Positions 16,400 to 26,000 are shown, counted from the stretch's first letter. The stretch: DNA of 55,879 nt from Gemmatimonadota bacterium (GCA_003221895.1 QHUJ01000116.1:1-55879), one strand, 5' to 3'. A program made the numbers and translations. The notes: a model not told the origin generated them from the letters alone.

Positions 16400-17146
16400 A
16401 TGGCGCAGACAGTAACTCTCACGGCGACTGTCCGTGACAAGACCGGGAAGGGTGCCGCACGGCAGGCGCGCTTCGGGAAGCAGATTCCCGCCGTCATCTA
16501 CGGCCATGGGCGCGCGACGCAGCCCTTGATGGTCGACGCGCTGGCGCTCGAGAAGGCGCTCACGGGCATCGAGCCCGAGAGCACGCTCATCGAGCTGACC
16601 GTGGACGGCAAGAAGTCGCGCACGCTGATTCGCGAGATTCAGCGCCATCCGATTCGCCCCGACATCATTCACGTGGACTTCTACGAGATCCGCGGCGGCG
16701 AGAAAATCACGCTGAAGGTCCCCGTGCATCTCGTCGGCACGCCCGACGGTGTGCGCAACGCCGGCGGGGTGCTCGATCAGGTCACGCGCGAAGTCGAAAT
16801 CGAAGTGCTCCCCGAGAACATCCCCGATCGCGTCGAGCTGGACGTGAGCGCGCTCAAGATCGGCGACTCGCTGCACACGCGCGATCTGTCGATTCCCAAC
16901 GCCGTCATCCTGACCGGAGCCGATCTGACCATCACGACGGTGGTGCCGCCGCGCGCCGAAGAAGTCGCCGCGCCGGCCGCCGAAACCGCGACCGAGGTCG
17001 CCGAGCCCGAGCTCATCCGCAAGGTCCGCGAGGGTGAGGAAGGCGAAGAGGGCGAGGGCGCCGCTCCCGCCGCCGAAGAGAAGGGCAAAGGCGCAGCCCC
17101 GAAGGCAGAGGAGAAGGAGAAGCCCAAGGGCAAGAAGGAAGAGTAG
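16400..17146 (+). CDS. rplY: 50S ribosomal protein L25/Ctc
   Basis: This 248-aa long-form (Ctc/TL5 type) L25 binds 5S rRNA. The N-terminal domain (1-90) shows TVRDKTGKGAARQARFGKQI and PAVIYGHG. The C-terminal beta domain continues through RHPIRPDIIHVDFYEIRGGE and VPVHLVGTPDGVRNAGGVLD. The last 60 residues are an Ala/Glu/Lys-rich, probably disordered tail, a common extension in this family. It lies 39 nt after prs and 3 nt before pth. The prs-rplY-pth order is widespread. Confidence 0.95.
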   Translation: MAQTVTLTATVRDKTGKGAARQARFGKQIPAVIYGHGRATQPLMVDALALEKALTGIEPESTLIELTVDGKKSRTLIREIQRHPIRPDIIHVDFYEIRGGEKITLKVPVHLVGTPDGVRNAGGVLDQVTREVEIEVLPENIPDRVELDVSALKIGDSLHTRDLSIPNAVILTGADLTITTVVPPRAEEVAAPAAETATEVAEPELIRKVREGEEGEEGEGAAPAAEEKGKGAAPKAEEKEKPKGKKEE

Positions 17147-17149
17147 TCG

Positions 17150-17683
17150 TTGCGCGCCGTCGTCGGCCTGGGCAATCCGGGTCCGGAATACGCGGCGACG
17201 CGCCACAATGCGGGCTTCCTCGTGGCCGACGCTCTCGCGGCGCATTGGCAGTTTCCTCCCTTCCGTCGCGCCGAACGCGCGCGCGCGACGGAAGGGAGTA
17301 TTGCAAGTACTCCTGTACGCATTCTCAAGCCCACGACGTTCATGAACCGCAGCGGCGCCGCGCTCGCGTCGCTGCGCGCCGATCCCACCTTCACACCCGA
17401 GCGCGACCTGCTGATTCTCGTCGACGATTTCCAGATCCCGCTGGGCACATTTCGCCTGCGCGCGGAGGGATCGGCCGGCGGGCACAACGGCCTGAAGAGC
17501 ATCGAGGGCGCCCTGCAGTCGCAGCAATACGCGCGCTTGCGGATCGGCGTCGGCCCGCTGCCCGAAGGCACCGCCGATTGGGCCGACTACGTGCTCGCGC
17601 CATTCGAGCCGGACCAGCTGGACGAGGTCGAAGGACTCATGCCGCAGATGATCGAGACAGTCGAGAAATGGCTGAACTCATGA
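17150..17683 (+). CDS. pth: Peptidyl-tRNA hydrolase
   Basis: This 177-aa enzyme releases peptides from peptidyl-tRNA that has dropped off ribosomes. Key family positions are present: Asn in GLGNPGPEY, the catalytic His in ATRHNAGF, KPTTFMNRSG, DDFQIPLGTFRLR (Asp), and GSAGGHNGLKS. The start is a TTG three nt after the rplY stop, and similarity begins at once. The protein is slightly shorter than typical (about 190 aa). A strong 15-bp inverted repeat lies inside the gene at 17256-17298, encoding part of a variable surface segment. Confidence 0.93.
   Translation: MRAVVGLGNPGPEYAATRHNAGFLVADALAAHWQFPPFRRAERARATEGSIASTPVRILKPTTFMNRSGAALASLRADPTFTPERDLLILVDDFQIPLGTFRLRAEGSAGGHNGLKSIEGALQSQQYARLRIGVGPLPEGTADWADYVLAPFEPDQLDEVEGLMPQMIETVEKWLNS
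17256..17298. repeat. 15-bp perfect inverted repeat inside pth
   Basis: CTCCCTTCCGTCGCG (17256-17270) is the exact complement of 17284-17298, with a 13-nt CG-rich loop. A second 6-bp hairpin (GGAGTA/TACTCC, 17295-17313) follows directly. It lies in a variable part of Pth between the conserved His and KPTTFMN regions. It may be a palindromic micro-insertion or chance in GC-rich DNA. Confidence 0.55.
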
Positions 17684-17693
17684 GGTGCGTGGT

Positions 17694-18797
17694 ATGCTCC
17701 GCCTAGGCATTGTCGGGCTTCCAAACGTCGGTAAGTCGACGTTGTTCAACGCACTGACGTCCTCAAAAGCCGCGGCGGCGGAGAACTACCCGTTCTGCAC
17801 CGTCGAGCCGAATATCGGCGTTGTCGAAGTTCCCGATCCCCGGCTCGAGCGGCTCAACGCAATCGTCAAACCCAAGAAAAAGGTGCCCGCGGTCGTGGAG
17901 TTCGTGGACATCGCCGGCCTGGTCAAGGGCGCCTCGCAGGGCGAGGGCCTCGGCAATCAATTCCTCGCGCACATCCGGGAAGTCGACGCCGTGGTGCACG
18001 TGATTCGCGCGTTCGAGGATCCCGACGTCGTGCACGTCATGGGGCCCGTCGATCCGGTGCGCGATCACGACGTCATCACGAGCGAGCTCGCGCTCGCCGA
18101 TCTCGCCGTCGTCGAGCGCCGCCTCGACAAGACGAGGAAATCGGCCCGCTCGGGTGACAAGGAGGCTCAGCTGGAGGTCGTGCTGCTCGAGCGCGTGGTC
18201 CAGGAGCTCGATGCCGGACGGGGCGCCCGCGAGGCGGGCGAAAGCGACGCCGCCGTGAAATTCCTCCACCAGCTGGGGCTGTTAACGGCCAAACCGATCC
18301 TGTACGCCGCGAACGTGAACGAAGACGATCTCGCGGCGGGGGGTGGCAAGTGGCTCGACCGCCTGCGCGCCGCCGTGCAGACCCATCATGAGGAAGCCGA
18401 GATCGTCCCTTTCTCCGCGAAGTTCGAGTCGGAGCTCGCCGAGCTGTCGGGCGAGGAGCGCCAGGACTATCTGGCGAGCGCGGGCGTCGGCGAGCCCGGG
18501 CTCGACCGGCTGATTCACGCCGGCTACCGCCTGCTCGGCTTGCAGACGTTCTTCACGGTCGGTGAGAACGAAGTGCGCGCGTGGACCATGCATCGCGGCG
18601 AAACGGCCTACGATGCCGCGGGCGAGATTCACTCGGACTTCCAGCGCGGCTTCATCCGCGCCGAGACGGTCGGCTTTGGCGAGTTCGTGAAAGCGGGCAG
18701 CTACAAGGCTGCCCGCGAGCAAGGTCTGATTCGGAGTGAGGGTCGCGACTACATCGTGAAGGATGGCGACATTCTGCTATTTCGCTTCAACGTCTAG
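17694..18797 (+). CDS. ychF: Redox-regulated ATPase/GTPase YchF (OLA1 family)
   Basis: This 367-aa Obg-family P-loop protein has G1 GLPNVGKST and a G2/switch region around [21 protein letters not shown]3 is [20 protein letters not shown]. The NKxD-equivalent region is altered, as expected for this ATP-preferring family. A TGS-like domain forms the C-terminus ([17 protein letters not shown], ending [13 protein letters not shown]). It binds ribosomes and ATP and is involved in stress and redox responses. ATG 17694 is chosen because GAGG lies 6 nt upstream; a GTG nine nt earlier is in frame. The 3' end overlaps the convergent plug-domain gene by 4 nt. Confidence 0.95.
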   Translation: MLRLGIVGLPNVGKSTLFNALTSSKAAAAENYPFCTVEPNIGVVEVPDPRLERLNAIVKPKKKVPAVVEFVDIAGLVKGASQGEGLGNQFLAHIREVDAVVHVIRAFEDPDVVHVMGPVDPVRDHDVITSELALADLAVVERRLDKTRKSARSGDKEAQLEVVLLERVVQELDAGRGAREAGESDAAVKFLHQLGLLTAKPILYAANVNEDDLAAGGGKWLDRLRAAVQTHHEEAEIVPFSAKFESELAELSGEERQDYLASAGVGEPGLDRLIHAGYRLLGLQTFFTVGENEVRAWTMHRGETAYDAAGEIHSDFQRGFIRAETVGFGEFVKAGSYKAAREQGLIRSEGRDYIVKDGDILLFRFNV

Positions 18798-19567
18798 CGC
18801 GTCCAGATCCCCACCGATCCGCACGTTCCCCGCCGGGGCAACAGACTGCTGCCCGCCAGCTGCAACTGCCCCATGTTCGGAACGCCGAACGGGTCTTCGC
18901 CGAAGCCTTCGCGATAGACCTCCACCGCCGCGACGTTCGCCATCGGGATCTTATCGTAGTTGTAGTCCCAAATCGGCAGCCCGTCCAGCGTGATGGGCAT
19001 GTTGCAGATGCGCCCGTGGCTGAATCGCGTCGGCTGGCACCCATACAGGCACCAGGTGAAGATGCCTTCCCCCCCGAGCAGCGTGCTGAGTGATTTCGAG
19101 CGGGCGCGCTCGATGTCCTCGCGCGTAAAAAAATGGCCGAATCCGTCGTACCGTTTGCGGCGCGCATAGAAGCCCGCGAGATCGCGCCACACGTCCACGA
19201 GGCGCGCCTCGACCACGAGCGGCGACAGCTCCGCCGCGTTGCTGTCGAGCACGACGGCGATCCTGGTGGTCTTCCCGGGCCGCAGCGAGAAGGGGCGATC
19301 CAGGATTTCCTGACCCTCGAACGAGACGTGCACGATCTGTTCCCCGGGCTCCAGCCCCGTGAGCAGGAACCGGCCCGTCGAATCGGTCACCACGGACTTC
19401 CCCGCGGTGGGCACCGCGATCATCACCAGCGCAAGCGGGCGGCCGTTGTAGGCGGAGATGGCGTTGCCGCCGAGACGCGCAGACGTGTCGGCTTGAGGGC
19501 GGAGCGCAAACAACGGAGCGGCGGAGGCGACGCCGACAAGGATCAGTATTCGAGCTGTTCGGAACAT
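18794..19567 (-). CDS. Carboxypeptidase-like + TonB-plug protein without beta-barrel
   Basis: This 257-aa protein has a signal sequence, then a carboxypeptidase-regulatory/DUF4480-like beta-sandwich (about 30-110; NGRPLALVMIAVP, DSTGRFLLTGLEPGEQ, VSFEGQE). It ends in a TonB receptor plug-like domain (about 120-257; FFTREDIERARSKSLSTLLG, MPITLDGLPI, VAAVEVYREG). In normal receptors these precede a 22-strand barrel of about 600 residues, which is absent here. Such orphan plugs recur in the FCB group. Four cysteines (WCLYGCQPT, RICNM, GTCGS) probably form disulfides. The second ATG (19567) has ideal spacing to GGAGG; the first (19573) touches it. It may be a periplasmic partner or decoy for TonB transport. 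Confidence 0.65.
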   Translation of the reverse strand: MFRTARILILVGVASAAPLFALRPQADTSARLGGNAISAYNGRPLALVMIAVPTAGKSVVTDSTGRFLLTGLEPGEQIVHVSFEGQEILDRPFSLRPGKTTRIAVVLDSNAAELSPLVVEARLVDVWRDLAGFYARRKRYDGFGHFFTREDIERARSKSLSTLLGGEGIFTWCLYGCQPTRFSHGRICNMPITLDGLPIWDYNYDKIPMANVAAVEVYREGFGEDPFGVPNMGQLQLAGSSLLPRRGTCGSVGIWTR

Positions 19568-19728
19568 GTCCATACCTCCGGCGGATCCTTACAATCCCAC
19601 CGTTTTCCCTGGTTCGGCCGCCACCATCACGGCCGAGTCAACCGGGAGTGCAAGACGCGAGCTAACCCGGGTAACGCTTGTGACGAGGCTCCAGGTCCCA
19701 CCCTGCTCCATTGTAGTGCCGGCGACAG

Positions 19729-19756
19729 TTGATCTCCATCGCCTACGCCGTACAAT
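19729..19756 (+). promoter_or_regulatory. Predicted rpsF operon promoter
   Basis: TTGATC (19729-19734) and TACAAT (19751-19756, five of six consensus bases) are separated by 16 nt. Initiation near 19763 would leave a leader of about 135 nt before rpsF, long enough for regulation by ribosomal proteins. Confidence 0.45.
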
Positions 19757-19852
19757 ACGATGTTGGACGGTGTTTTTCACGTCCTCCCTGCGATCTATGC
19801 CTTTCCTTCGGGGCCTTTCCGGCTAGCTTTAGGCCCACATATCCCCCTACTC

Positions 19853-19872
19853 GGCGCCATGCACCGCGCCGG
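19853..19872 (+). promoter_or_regulatory. Leader hairpin before rpsF
   Basis: CGGCGC (19853-19858) pairs with GCGCCG (19867-19872) around the 8-nt loop CATGCACC, ending 26 nt before rpsF. In many bacteria S6:S18 binds such a leader to repress its own operon. The known motif needs a CCG-containing bulge, which I cannot confirm here. Confidence 0.3.
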
Positions 19873-19898
19873 GTCATCCATGTCCAAAGGGAGGTTGC

Positions 19899-20261
19899 AT
19901 GAGTCGTCGGTACGAGACCGTCTACATCTTCGATAGCTCGCTGGACGAGCCCGCCATCACCGAAAAGCTGAACCGCTTTCACGCCCTTCTCACCAAAGAC
20001 GGAAACGGCACGTTGACGAACGTCGCCCACTGGGGGAAGCGGACGATGGCGTACAAGGTCAAGAAGAAAGACACCGGTTACTACGTCGTCGCTGAATTCC
20101 AGGCGGCCGGTAACCTGCTGCCCGAGTACGAGCGCGCCGTGAAGCTCGATGAAGGGGTGCTGCGCTACCTCATCGTCGAGGCGGCGCGTGAGCAGCCCAA
20201 ACCTGTGGTCGCCGCCGCCGCCGGTGCTGAGGATGAAGAGCCGGAAGAGGAGGAAGCGTGA
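19899..20261 (+). CDS. rpsF: 30S ribosomal protein S6
   Basis: This 120-aa S6 binds the 16S central domain as a heterodimer with S18. Family features include [15 protein letters not shown] at the start, [20 protein letters not shown] and [20 protein letters not shown]. An acidic tail ([10 protein letters not shown]) is common. GGGAGG lies 7 nt before the ATG. It overlaps rpsR by 4 nt, coupling the two partner proteins. First gene of the S6-S18-L9 operon. Confidence 0.97.
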   Translation: MSRRYETVYIFDSSLDEPAITEKLNRFHALLTKDGNGTLTNVAHWGKRTMAYKVKKKDTGYYVVAEFQAAGNLLPEYERAVKLDEGVLRYLIVEAAREQPKPVVAAAAGAEDEEPEEEEA

Positions 20262-20479
20262 GACGTCCCGCCAAGACCTGTCCTGTGTGTGAGTCCGGCG
20301 CACGCGTCCTCGATTATAAGGACGACCGGACCTTGGGCCGCTTCCTCACGGAGCGCGGCAAGATTCTGCCGAGCCGCCTGTCCGGCATGTGCGCGCGCCA
20401 TCAGCGCCAGCTCGCCACCGCGATCAAACGCGCCCGCCAGCTCGCGTTGATCCCTTATATCAAGGGACACACCGCCTAG
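20258..20479 (+). CDS. rpsR: 30S ribosomal protein S18
   Basis: This 73-aa S18 is encoded from a GTG that overlaps the rpsF stop (GTGA). Conserved parts are [14 protein letters not shown]-like [23 protein letters not shown], and [21 protein letters not shown]. It has the zinc-type cysteine set (CPVC plus the Cys of SGMCARHQ), the C+ form also found in some other phyla. It is the S6 partner in the 30S platform. Confidence 0.97.
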   Translation: MRRPAKTCPVCESGARVLDYKDDRTLGRFLTERGKILPSRLSGMCARHQRQLATAIKRARQLALIPYIKGHTA

Positions 20480-20480
20480 C

Positions 20481-21476
20481 GTGGCAGCGCGCCCGTCGTT
20501 GTCGCGCCTGATTCTGGCGACGCTCGCGTTCGTCGCGTGGGCGCCGGCAAGCCTGGTGGGCCTGCCGTGCGCGGCGTTGCTACTGATCGCGCCGCAGCGG
20601 TCATCAGCTGACCTGCCAGCGCACGGCGAGCGACCGGGCGCCTCGCACGTGCTGGCGGGCTTCATCGGTGCGTTCAGTGTGGCATTGCTGGTGCTGATGG
20701 CGAGGGGCGGCAGCCGCCTCGGAGCGGTCACAAGCACCTACATCGTGCTCGTGACCGCGGCGTTCGTCAGCTTCGTGTTGCTCCGCCCGGAGGAACCACC
20801 GCTGAATCGCGCGCTCCGGTCCATCGGCCTGGGGGGACTCGCGACCGCGGCACTGATTCAGATCGTGTGGGGCCATGTGTTCCATGGCGGCGAGGCGTGG
20901 AGCTTACTCGGCTGGGAGGCGACGCGTCAGGCGAGCCTCGCCATCCGCTACGTGGTGGAGCTGAGCCCGCCCCAATGGGTGTCCAGCGCATTCGCCATGC
21001 AAGAGCCGGCGGTGCGATTCGCGAGCGTCACCTGGCCCGGTATGCTCGCACTGCAGACGCTGGCCGGCCTGGCGCTCGCGTGGCAGCTGCATTTGCGCTT
21101 GACGTCGCTACCGCTTGGAGCACCGCTGGCGCGCTTCAGGGATTTCGCATTCGGCGACGGCTGGGTCTGGGGCATCGTTGCGTGGATCGCCGTACTGATC
21201 CTGCCCGTGTCGAGCGCGCTGCACGTTGCCGGCACGAATGTGGGTCTCGTGGCCGGAACGCTCTACGTGCTGCGCGGCGCCGCGATCGTCATCGCTTTCG
21301 CGGAGGCCTTCGGCATCTCGGCGGTGGCGCTGGTTATCGTCGCCGCCGCGGCGGCGGCACTTGCGGTTCCGTTGGTCTTTATCGTGCCCGGGCTCTGCAC
21401 GCTCGGGATTAGCGATACGTGGTATCAGTACCGGCGGCGACTCGCCGAGGGGATCCAACACAAACTAAGGAAGTAA
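20481..21476 (+). CDS. DUF2232-like polytopic membrane protein
   Basis: This 331-aa protein has about eight hydrophobic segments, starting with LILATLAFVAWAPASLVGLPCAALLLI and ending with AVALVIVAAAAAALAVPLVFIVPGL. Its position between rpsR and rplI and the PxxxLP start resemble the DUF2232/YybS family, which often sits next to the S18-L9 genes. I see no catalytic motif. The C-terminal cytoplasmic end has DTWYQYRRRLAEG, close to the DxWFDFRRR ending of YybS-like proteins. The GTG start is 1 nt after the rpsR stop. Biochemical role unknown. Confidence 0.7.
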   Translation: MAARPSLSRLILATLAFVAWAPASLVGLPCAALLLIAPQRSSADLPAHGERPGASHVLAGFIGAFSVALLVLMARGGSRLGAVTSTYIVLVTAAFVSFVLLRPEEPPLNRALRSIGLGGLATAALIQIVWGHVFHGGEAWSLLGWEATRQASLAIRYVVELSPPQWVSSAFAMQEPAVRFASVTWPGMLALQTLAGLALAWQLHLRLTSLPLGAPLARFRDFAFGDGWVWGIVAWIAVLILPVSSALHVAGTNVGLVAGTLYVLRGAAIVIAFAEAFGISAVALVIVAAAAAALAVPLVFIVPGLCTLGISDTWYQYRRRLAEGIQHKLRK

Positions 21477-21480
21477 GGCG

Positions 21481-21924
21481 ATGGAAATCATTCTGCGGGA
21501 AGACGTGCAACATCTGGGCAAGGTTGGCGAAGTCGTGAAGGTGAAGGATGGCTACGCCCGCAATTACCTGCTCCCCAAGGGGCTCGCCTACCCGGCGACC
21601 GAGGCGAATAAGAAGAAGATCGCCTACGAGGGCGAGCGCCTCTCCAAACAGCGTGCCGGCGAGAAGTCCGCGGCCGAAACGGAAGCGACGAAGCTCGCCG
21701 ACGTGCAGCTCACCTTCGCGGTCAAGGTGGGCGAGGAGGAGAAGCTCTACGGCTCCGTCACCGCGAGCGACATCCAGCGCAAGCTCGAGGAGCTCGGCAT
21801 CCACGTCGATAAGCGCAAGATCGATCTGCCCGAGCCGATCCGTGAGCTGGGCGATTTTCAAATCGGCATCAAGATCCATCCCGAGGTCCGGCCGCAGGTG
21901 CGGGTCACGGTGGTGAAGGAGTAG
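21481..21924 (+). CDS. rplI: 50S ribosomal protein L9
   Basis: This 147-aa L9 has the N-terminal rRNA-binding domain MEIILREDVQHLGKVGEVV and the signature GYARNYLLPKGLAYPAT. It also has the long connecting helix (TEANKKKIAYEGERLSKQ) and a C-terminal domain ending in KIHPEVRPQVRVTVVKE. The start is supported by AAGG and GGAAG upstream. It is last in the rpsF operon. Remnants of a degV gene begin directly after its stop. Confidence 0.97.
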   Translation: MEIILREDVQHLGKVGEVVKVKDGYARNYLLPKGLAYPATEANKKKIAYEGERLSKQRAGEKSAAETEATKLADVQLTFAVKVGEEEKLYGSVTASDIQRKLEELGIHVDKRKIDLPEPIRELGDFQIGIKIHPEVRPQVRVTVVKE

Positions 21925-21926
21925 CG

Positions 21927-22597
21927 AACACGGCCGGCTCCATCGCCACCGACGCACCGGACGCCGTTTTTCAGCTCGCGAGCGGCTGGGGAACCCTCGA
22001 GTCCACCAAGGCGGACGACATGCGCGCCCAGCACCAGGCGCTGCAGGCACGTCGCCCGATCGCGTTCGTGAGCGACACCGCCTGCGATCTGCCGGATGAG
22101 CTGGTGTTGCAATATGACATCAAGCTTGTACCAACCCAGCTGATCGTGGACGAGCGGCCCTACCGGGACCGCCTCGAGCTGACCTCGGCCGAGTTCTTCC
22201 AACGCTTGCGGGCCGGCATGATGCCACGACCTCGCAGCCAGCCCCCCAGGCCTTCACTGACGCATTTCGCGATGCCGCTCGTGCAGGAAACCATGTGATT
22301 GCCGTCATCCTCTCGAGCGCCCTGTGCGGCACCTATGCGAATGCTGAGCCCGCTGCTCGCCGCTTCGACGCAGGCCGGGTTAGCGTCGTGGATAGCCGCA
22401 ACGTGACGCTGGGAGAGGGGCTGTTGGTGGTGCGTGGCGTAGAGCTTGCTGCAGCAGGCTGGAGCGCCGACGCGATCGTCAAGGAGCTCGTGACGCGCTA
22501 CCGCCCGATGCAGTGTCTGGTGACTCCGATTACACCGGTCATCGCGGCGCACGCCGGCATCGGCGCGTGGGGCGTCTTTTACCAGAACGAGGACTGA
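21927..22597 (+). pseudogene. degV family relic: 5' end lost, frameshifted, internally deleted
   Basis: Three lesions are visible. First, the frame from about 21927 (VFQLASGWGTLESTKADD, then RPIAFVSDTACDLPDEL, LVPTQLIVDERPYRD, SAEFFQRLRAG) lacks a start and opens abruptly after rplI. Second, at about 22224 one base is missing: family similarity jumps to the -1 frame, giving TTSQPAPQAFTDAFRD and NHVIAVILSSALCGTYANAE. Third, after SADAIVKELV (about 22494) roughly 95-100 residues of the usual fatty-acid-binding core are absent, and the text resumes at the extreme C-terminus (CLVTPITPVIAAHAGIGAWG). DegV proteins bind fatty acids (FakB type) and are about 280-300 aa. DAK2-DegV fusions exist, which might explain the N-terminal segment. 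It cannot make a functional DegV. Confidence 0.8.
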
Positions 22598-22619
22598 ATA
22601 AACCCCGAAACAATGCGCC

Positions 22620-22997
22620 ATGGCTGAACCCGGGACGTTCGGGGTGCTCTCACGGGTCGTCGACGCCCTGCTGGGCCGCAAGGCGGTGGATCCCGTGGTA
22701 CTAGACCTGCGTGGGTTATGCGCGGCCACCGACTACTTCGTGATCGTGTCCGGAACCTCGAATGCGCACGTGCGGGGCATGGCGGAGTACCTCGTGAGTG
22801 CACTCGCGCCCTCGGGAATCGAGCCGCATCATGTGGAAGGGTTGGCGCAGGGGCGTTGGGTGCTCCTCGACTACGTCGATTTTGTGGTGCACGTATTTCA
22901 CCCCGAGCTGCGGGACTTTTACCAGCTCGAACGGTTGTGGGGCGACGCCCCTGTCGTCGCCGCTGGTGATGCAGATGGGACAGGCGCGGGAGGGTAG
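22620..22997 (+). CDS. rsfS: Ribosomal silencing factor RsfS
   Basis: This 125-aa RsfS/Iojap protein binds L14 and blocks 30S-50S joining under starvation. Typical text: VVLDLRGLCAATDYFVIVSGTSNAHVRGMAEYL (family VLDLRxLSxxTDYFVIxSG), HHVEGLAQGRWVLLDYVDFVVHVFHPELRDFYQLERLW. The length is typical. It follows the degV relic by 22 nt and is 6 nt upstream of the next gene. Confidence 0.95.
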   Translation: MAEPGTFGVLSRVVDALLGRKAVDPVVLDLRGLCAATDYFVIVSGTSNAHVRGMAEYLVSALAPSGIEPHHVEGLAQGRWVLLDYVDFVVHVFHPELRDFYQLERLWGDAPVVAAGDADGTGAGG

Positions 22998-23003
22998 GCA
23001 GGT

Positions 23004-26000
23004 ATGCGACGTGGCATAGCCAGTGTAGCGGTGTTCGCGGCGTTGCTGGTGGGTGCGCAGCCGGTAGCGGCGCAGTACTTCGGTCAAAACAAGGTCCAGT
23101 ACCGCTCGTTCGACTTCAAGTCGATCCAGACCGAGCACTTCGACATCTACTATTACTCGGATGAACGCGGTGGCGCGCTCGACGCCGCGCGCATGGCGGA
23201 GCGCGCGTATGCGCGGCTGTCCCGGATTCTCCACCACCAGTTCCAGAGCCGCAAGCCGATCATCCTCTACGCTTCGCAAGCGGATTTCCAGCAGACAAAC
23301 GTGGTCGACGCCTCGGGCGAAGGGCTCGGCGGTGTAACGGAATTCTTCAAGCACCGCGCCGTGATGCCGTTCACGGGCTCGTACGCGGAATTCGAGCACG
23401 TGCTGCAACACGAAATGGTGCACCAGTTCCAGTACGACATCTACAGTCGCGGCCGCCCCGGCGCCGGTGTGGGGACGCTGATGAGCGTGAATCCGCCGCT
23501 CTGGTTCATGGAGGGCATGGCGGAGTATCTGTCGCGCGGGCCGATCGATCCCGAAACGGCGATGTGGCTGCGCGACGCCGCGCTCGAGGGCCATCTGCCT
23601 TCGATCGAGGAAATGACGCTCGATCCCTACATCTTCCCGTACCGCTACGGGCACGCGCTGTTTGCCTACATCGGCGAGAAGTGGGGCGACGAGGTCATCG
23701 GCGAAATCCTGCAAGCCTCGGCGAGCTCCGGCATCGAAGCCGCGGTCAAGCGCGCCACGGGTCGCAACCTGGACGATCTCTCCGCCGACTGGCGCGACGC
23801 GATCCAGACGACGTTCCTGCCGCAGCTCGGCGATCACTACCGCGCGCGCCGCATCGCGCAACCGGTGCTGACACAGCGCCGGTCACGCGGCCGCATCTTC
23901 CTCGCGCCGGCGCTGACACCGGACGGGAAGGACATCGCCTTCTTTGGCGACGAGGGAACGTTCTTCGTCGATCTTTGGCTGGCCGATGCGGAGACCGGGC
24001 GGGTCAAGCAGCGACTCGTGAAGTCCACGATCAACAACAATTACGAGAGCCTGCGCTTCATCAATTCCGCGGGATCGTTCTCTCCCGACGGCCGCTACTT
24101 CGCGATCGCCGCCAAGCACAAGGATCGCGATGATCTCGTGATCATCGATGTGAAAAAAGGGCGAGAAGCCAGCCGCATCCGTGTCCCGCTCAACGGCATC
24201 CAGACGCCGCGCTGGTCACCCGACGGCACGCAGCTCGTGTTCACCGGCTTCACGAACGGCTTTACCGATCTCTACATCATCAACCGCGACGGCAGCGGGT
24301 TGATGCGGCTCACCGCCGACAAGTACGCCGACTTGCACCCATCGTGGTCGCCGGATGGCAACCTGATCGCGTTCGTCACGGATCGCGGTCCGACGACCGA
24401 TTTCGATCTGCTGCGGTTCGGCAATCTGCGCATCGCGCTGTATCACCTCGACACGCACCGGATCGAGATCCTGCAGCACATGGATGTCGGCAAGAATATC
24501 GATCCGGCGTGGGCGCCGGACGGGCGCTCCCTGGCGTTCGTCTCGGATCGGACGGGCATCGCCAATGTGTTCTTGTACGAATTCGACGACGAGCAGATCT
24601 ACCAGTTGACCAACATGTTCACCGGCGTCCAGGGGATCACGCCGCTCTCGCCGGTGCTGTCGTGGGCCCGGCAGGCCGATCGCCTTGCATTCGTCTATTA
24701 CGAAGACGGCCAGTACAGCGTGTACTCGGTGGACAATCCCCGTTCGCTGCGGCGCGCACCGTACCAGGGACCCGCCACGCGGCCGGTCACGCTGCTCCTC
24801 TCGGAAACGCACGATCAGCTCGCCGCGGAGCCAACGCTCACCCCCCCCAGCGTGAATGCCATGGGCGGCACCACGACACCGGTATTCTCGGATGGACCGT
24901 CGCGTATGAGCGCGTCGATCTACCGTTCTCTGAGCGGCTTCCGTCCGTCGGCGTCGCCCGGGGTGGACTCGTCCTCGGTTCCACAACCGTTGACGGTGAG
25001 GGAGCTGCTCGATTCGGCAACGCTGTCGCTGCCGGACACGAATGAGTTCACCTTCCGACCCTACCGGATCCGCTTCACGGCCGACTACTACGTGCGGCCG
25101 ACGGTCGGATATCAGCGCGACAATTTCGGCCGCGGCGTCTTCGGCGGCACCGCGGTCGCGCTGTCCGATATCCTCGGCAATCACACTGTCGTGTTCGCAG
25201 GTTCGATCAACGGCCGGATTAGTGAAGCCCAGATGCTCGGGCTCTATGCCAATCAGTCGAACCGCATGAACTGGGTGACGGGCTTCTCGCAGGACCCGCT
25301 CTACTACTACGGCGGCAGCTCGTGGAGGCGCGTCTCCGATCCGAACGGGGAATCGGGTGACAGTCTCGACGTCTTCTCGACGCGCATCCGCCGGTTCGTC
25401 AGTCGCAGCATTTTTACGTCCGCCTCGTATCCGTTCAGCCGCTTCAACCGCGTCGAGCTCGGCCTGCAAGGCGTCAACGTGAGTGAAGCGACGCTCGATG
25501 TGCAAACGAAATTCGACGCGGCCAGCGGCGCTTTTGTCGAGCAGTCGCTCATCAGCGGCGGCGGTCCAACGGCCACGTACATCCAGCCGTCGATCGCGCA
25601 TATCCACGATAACACCCTGTTCGGCTACGTCGGGCCGTTCGCGGGCGCGCGCTCGCGGTTCTCGATCGCTCCCGCCATCGGCACCTGGCAATTCATTTCC
25701 GGCCTGGCCGACTACCGGCGCTACATCTTCGCTCGGCCGTTCACGCTGGCGTTCCGCGGGCTGTTCATGGGGCGCTACGGTAAGGACGCCGACCGGTTCC
25801 CGATTTTCCTCGGCAGCACGGAGCTGATTCGCGGCTACACGTCCGGCTCGTTCCGCAGCCACGAGTGCGCCGTGACTCCAGGATCGGGTCCGCGAACCGG
25901 GTGCGGCCAGCTCGATCAACTGGTTGGCTCCAAGATCGCAGTTGCCAACGTCGAGCTGCGGTTCCCGCTGGCGCGCAGCCTGGTACTGGGATTCCTGCCG

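Larger units (their letters stand above)
19568..19898. other. Divergent intergenic region upstream of rpsF
   Basis: This 331-nt non-coding gap lies between the plug-domain gene and rpsF. It holds GGAGG for the minus-strand gene, a good sigma70-like promoter for the rpsF operon (19729-19756), a leader of about 135 nt with a GC-rich hairpin (19853-19872), and a GGGAGG ribosome-binding site for rpsF. No RNA gene or small ORF is convincing. Confidence 0.5.

Noticed and set aside
21927-22597. Programmed frameshifting to make a full DegV.
   Set aside because: Even after joining frames the internal core of about 95-100 residues is missing and there is no start codon, so the product would not be DegV.
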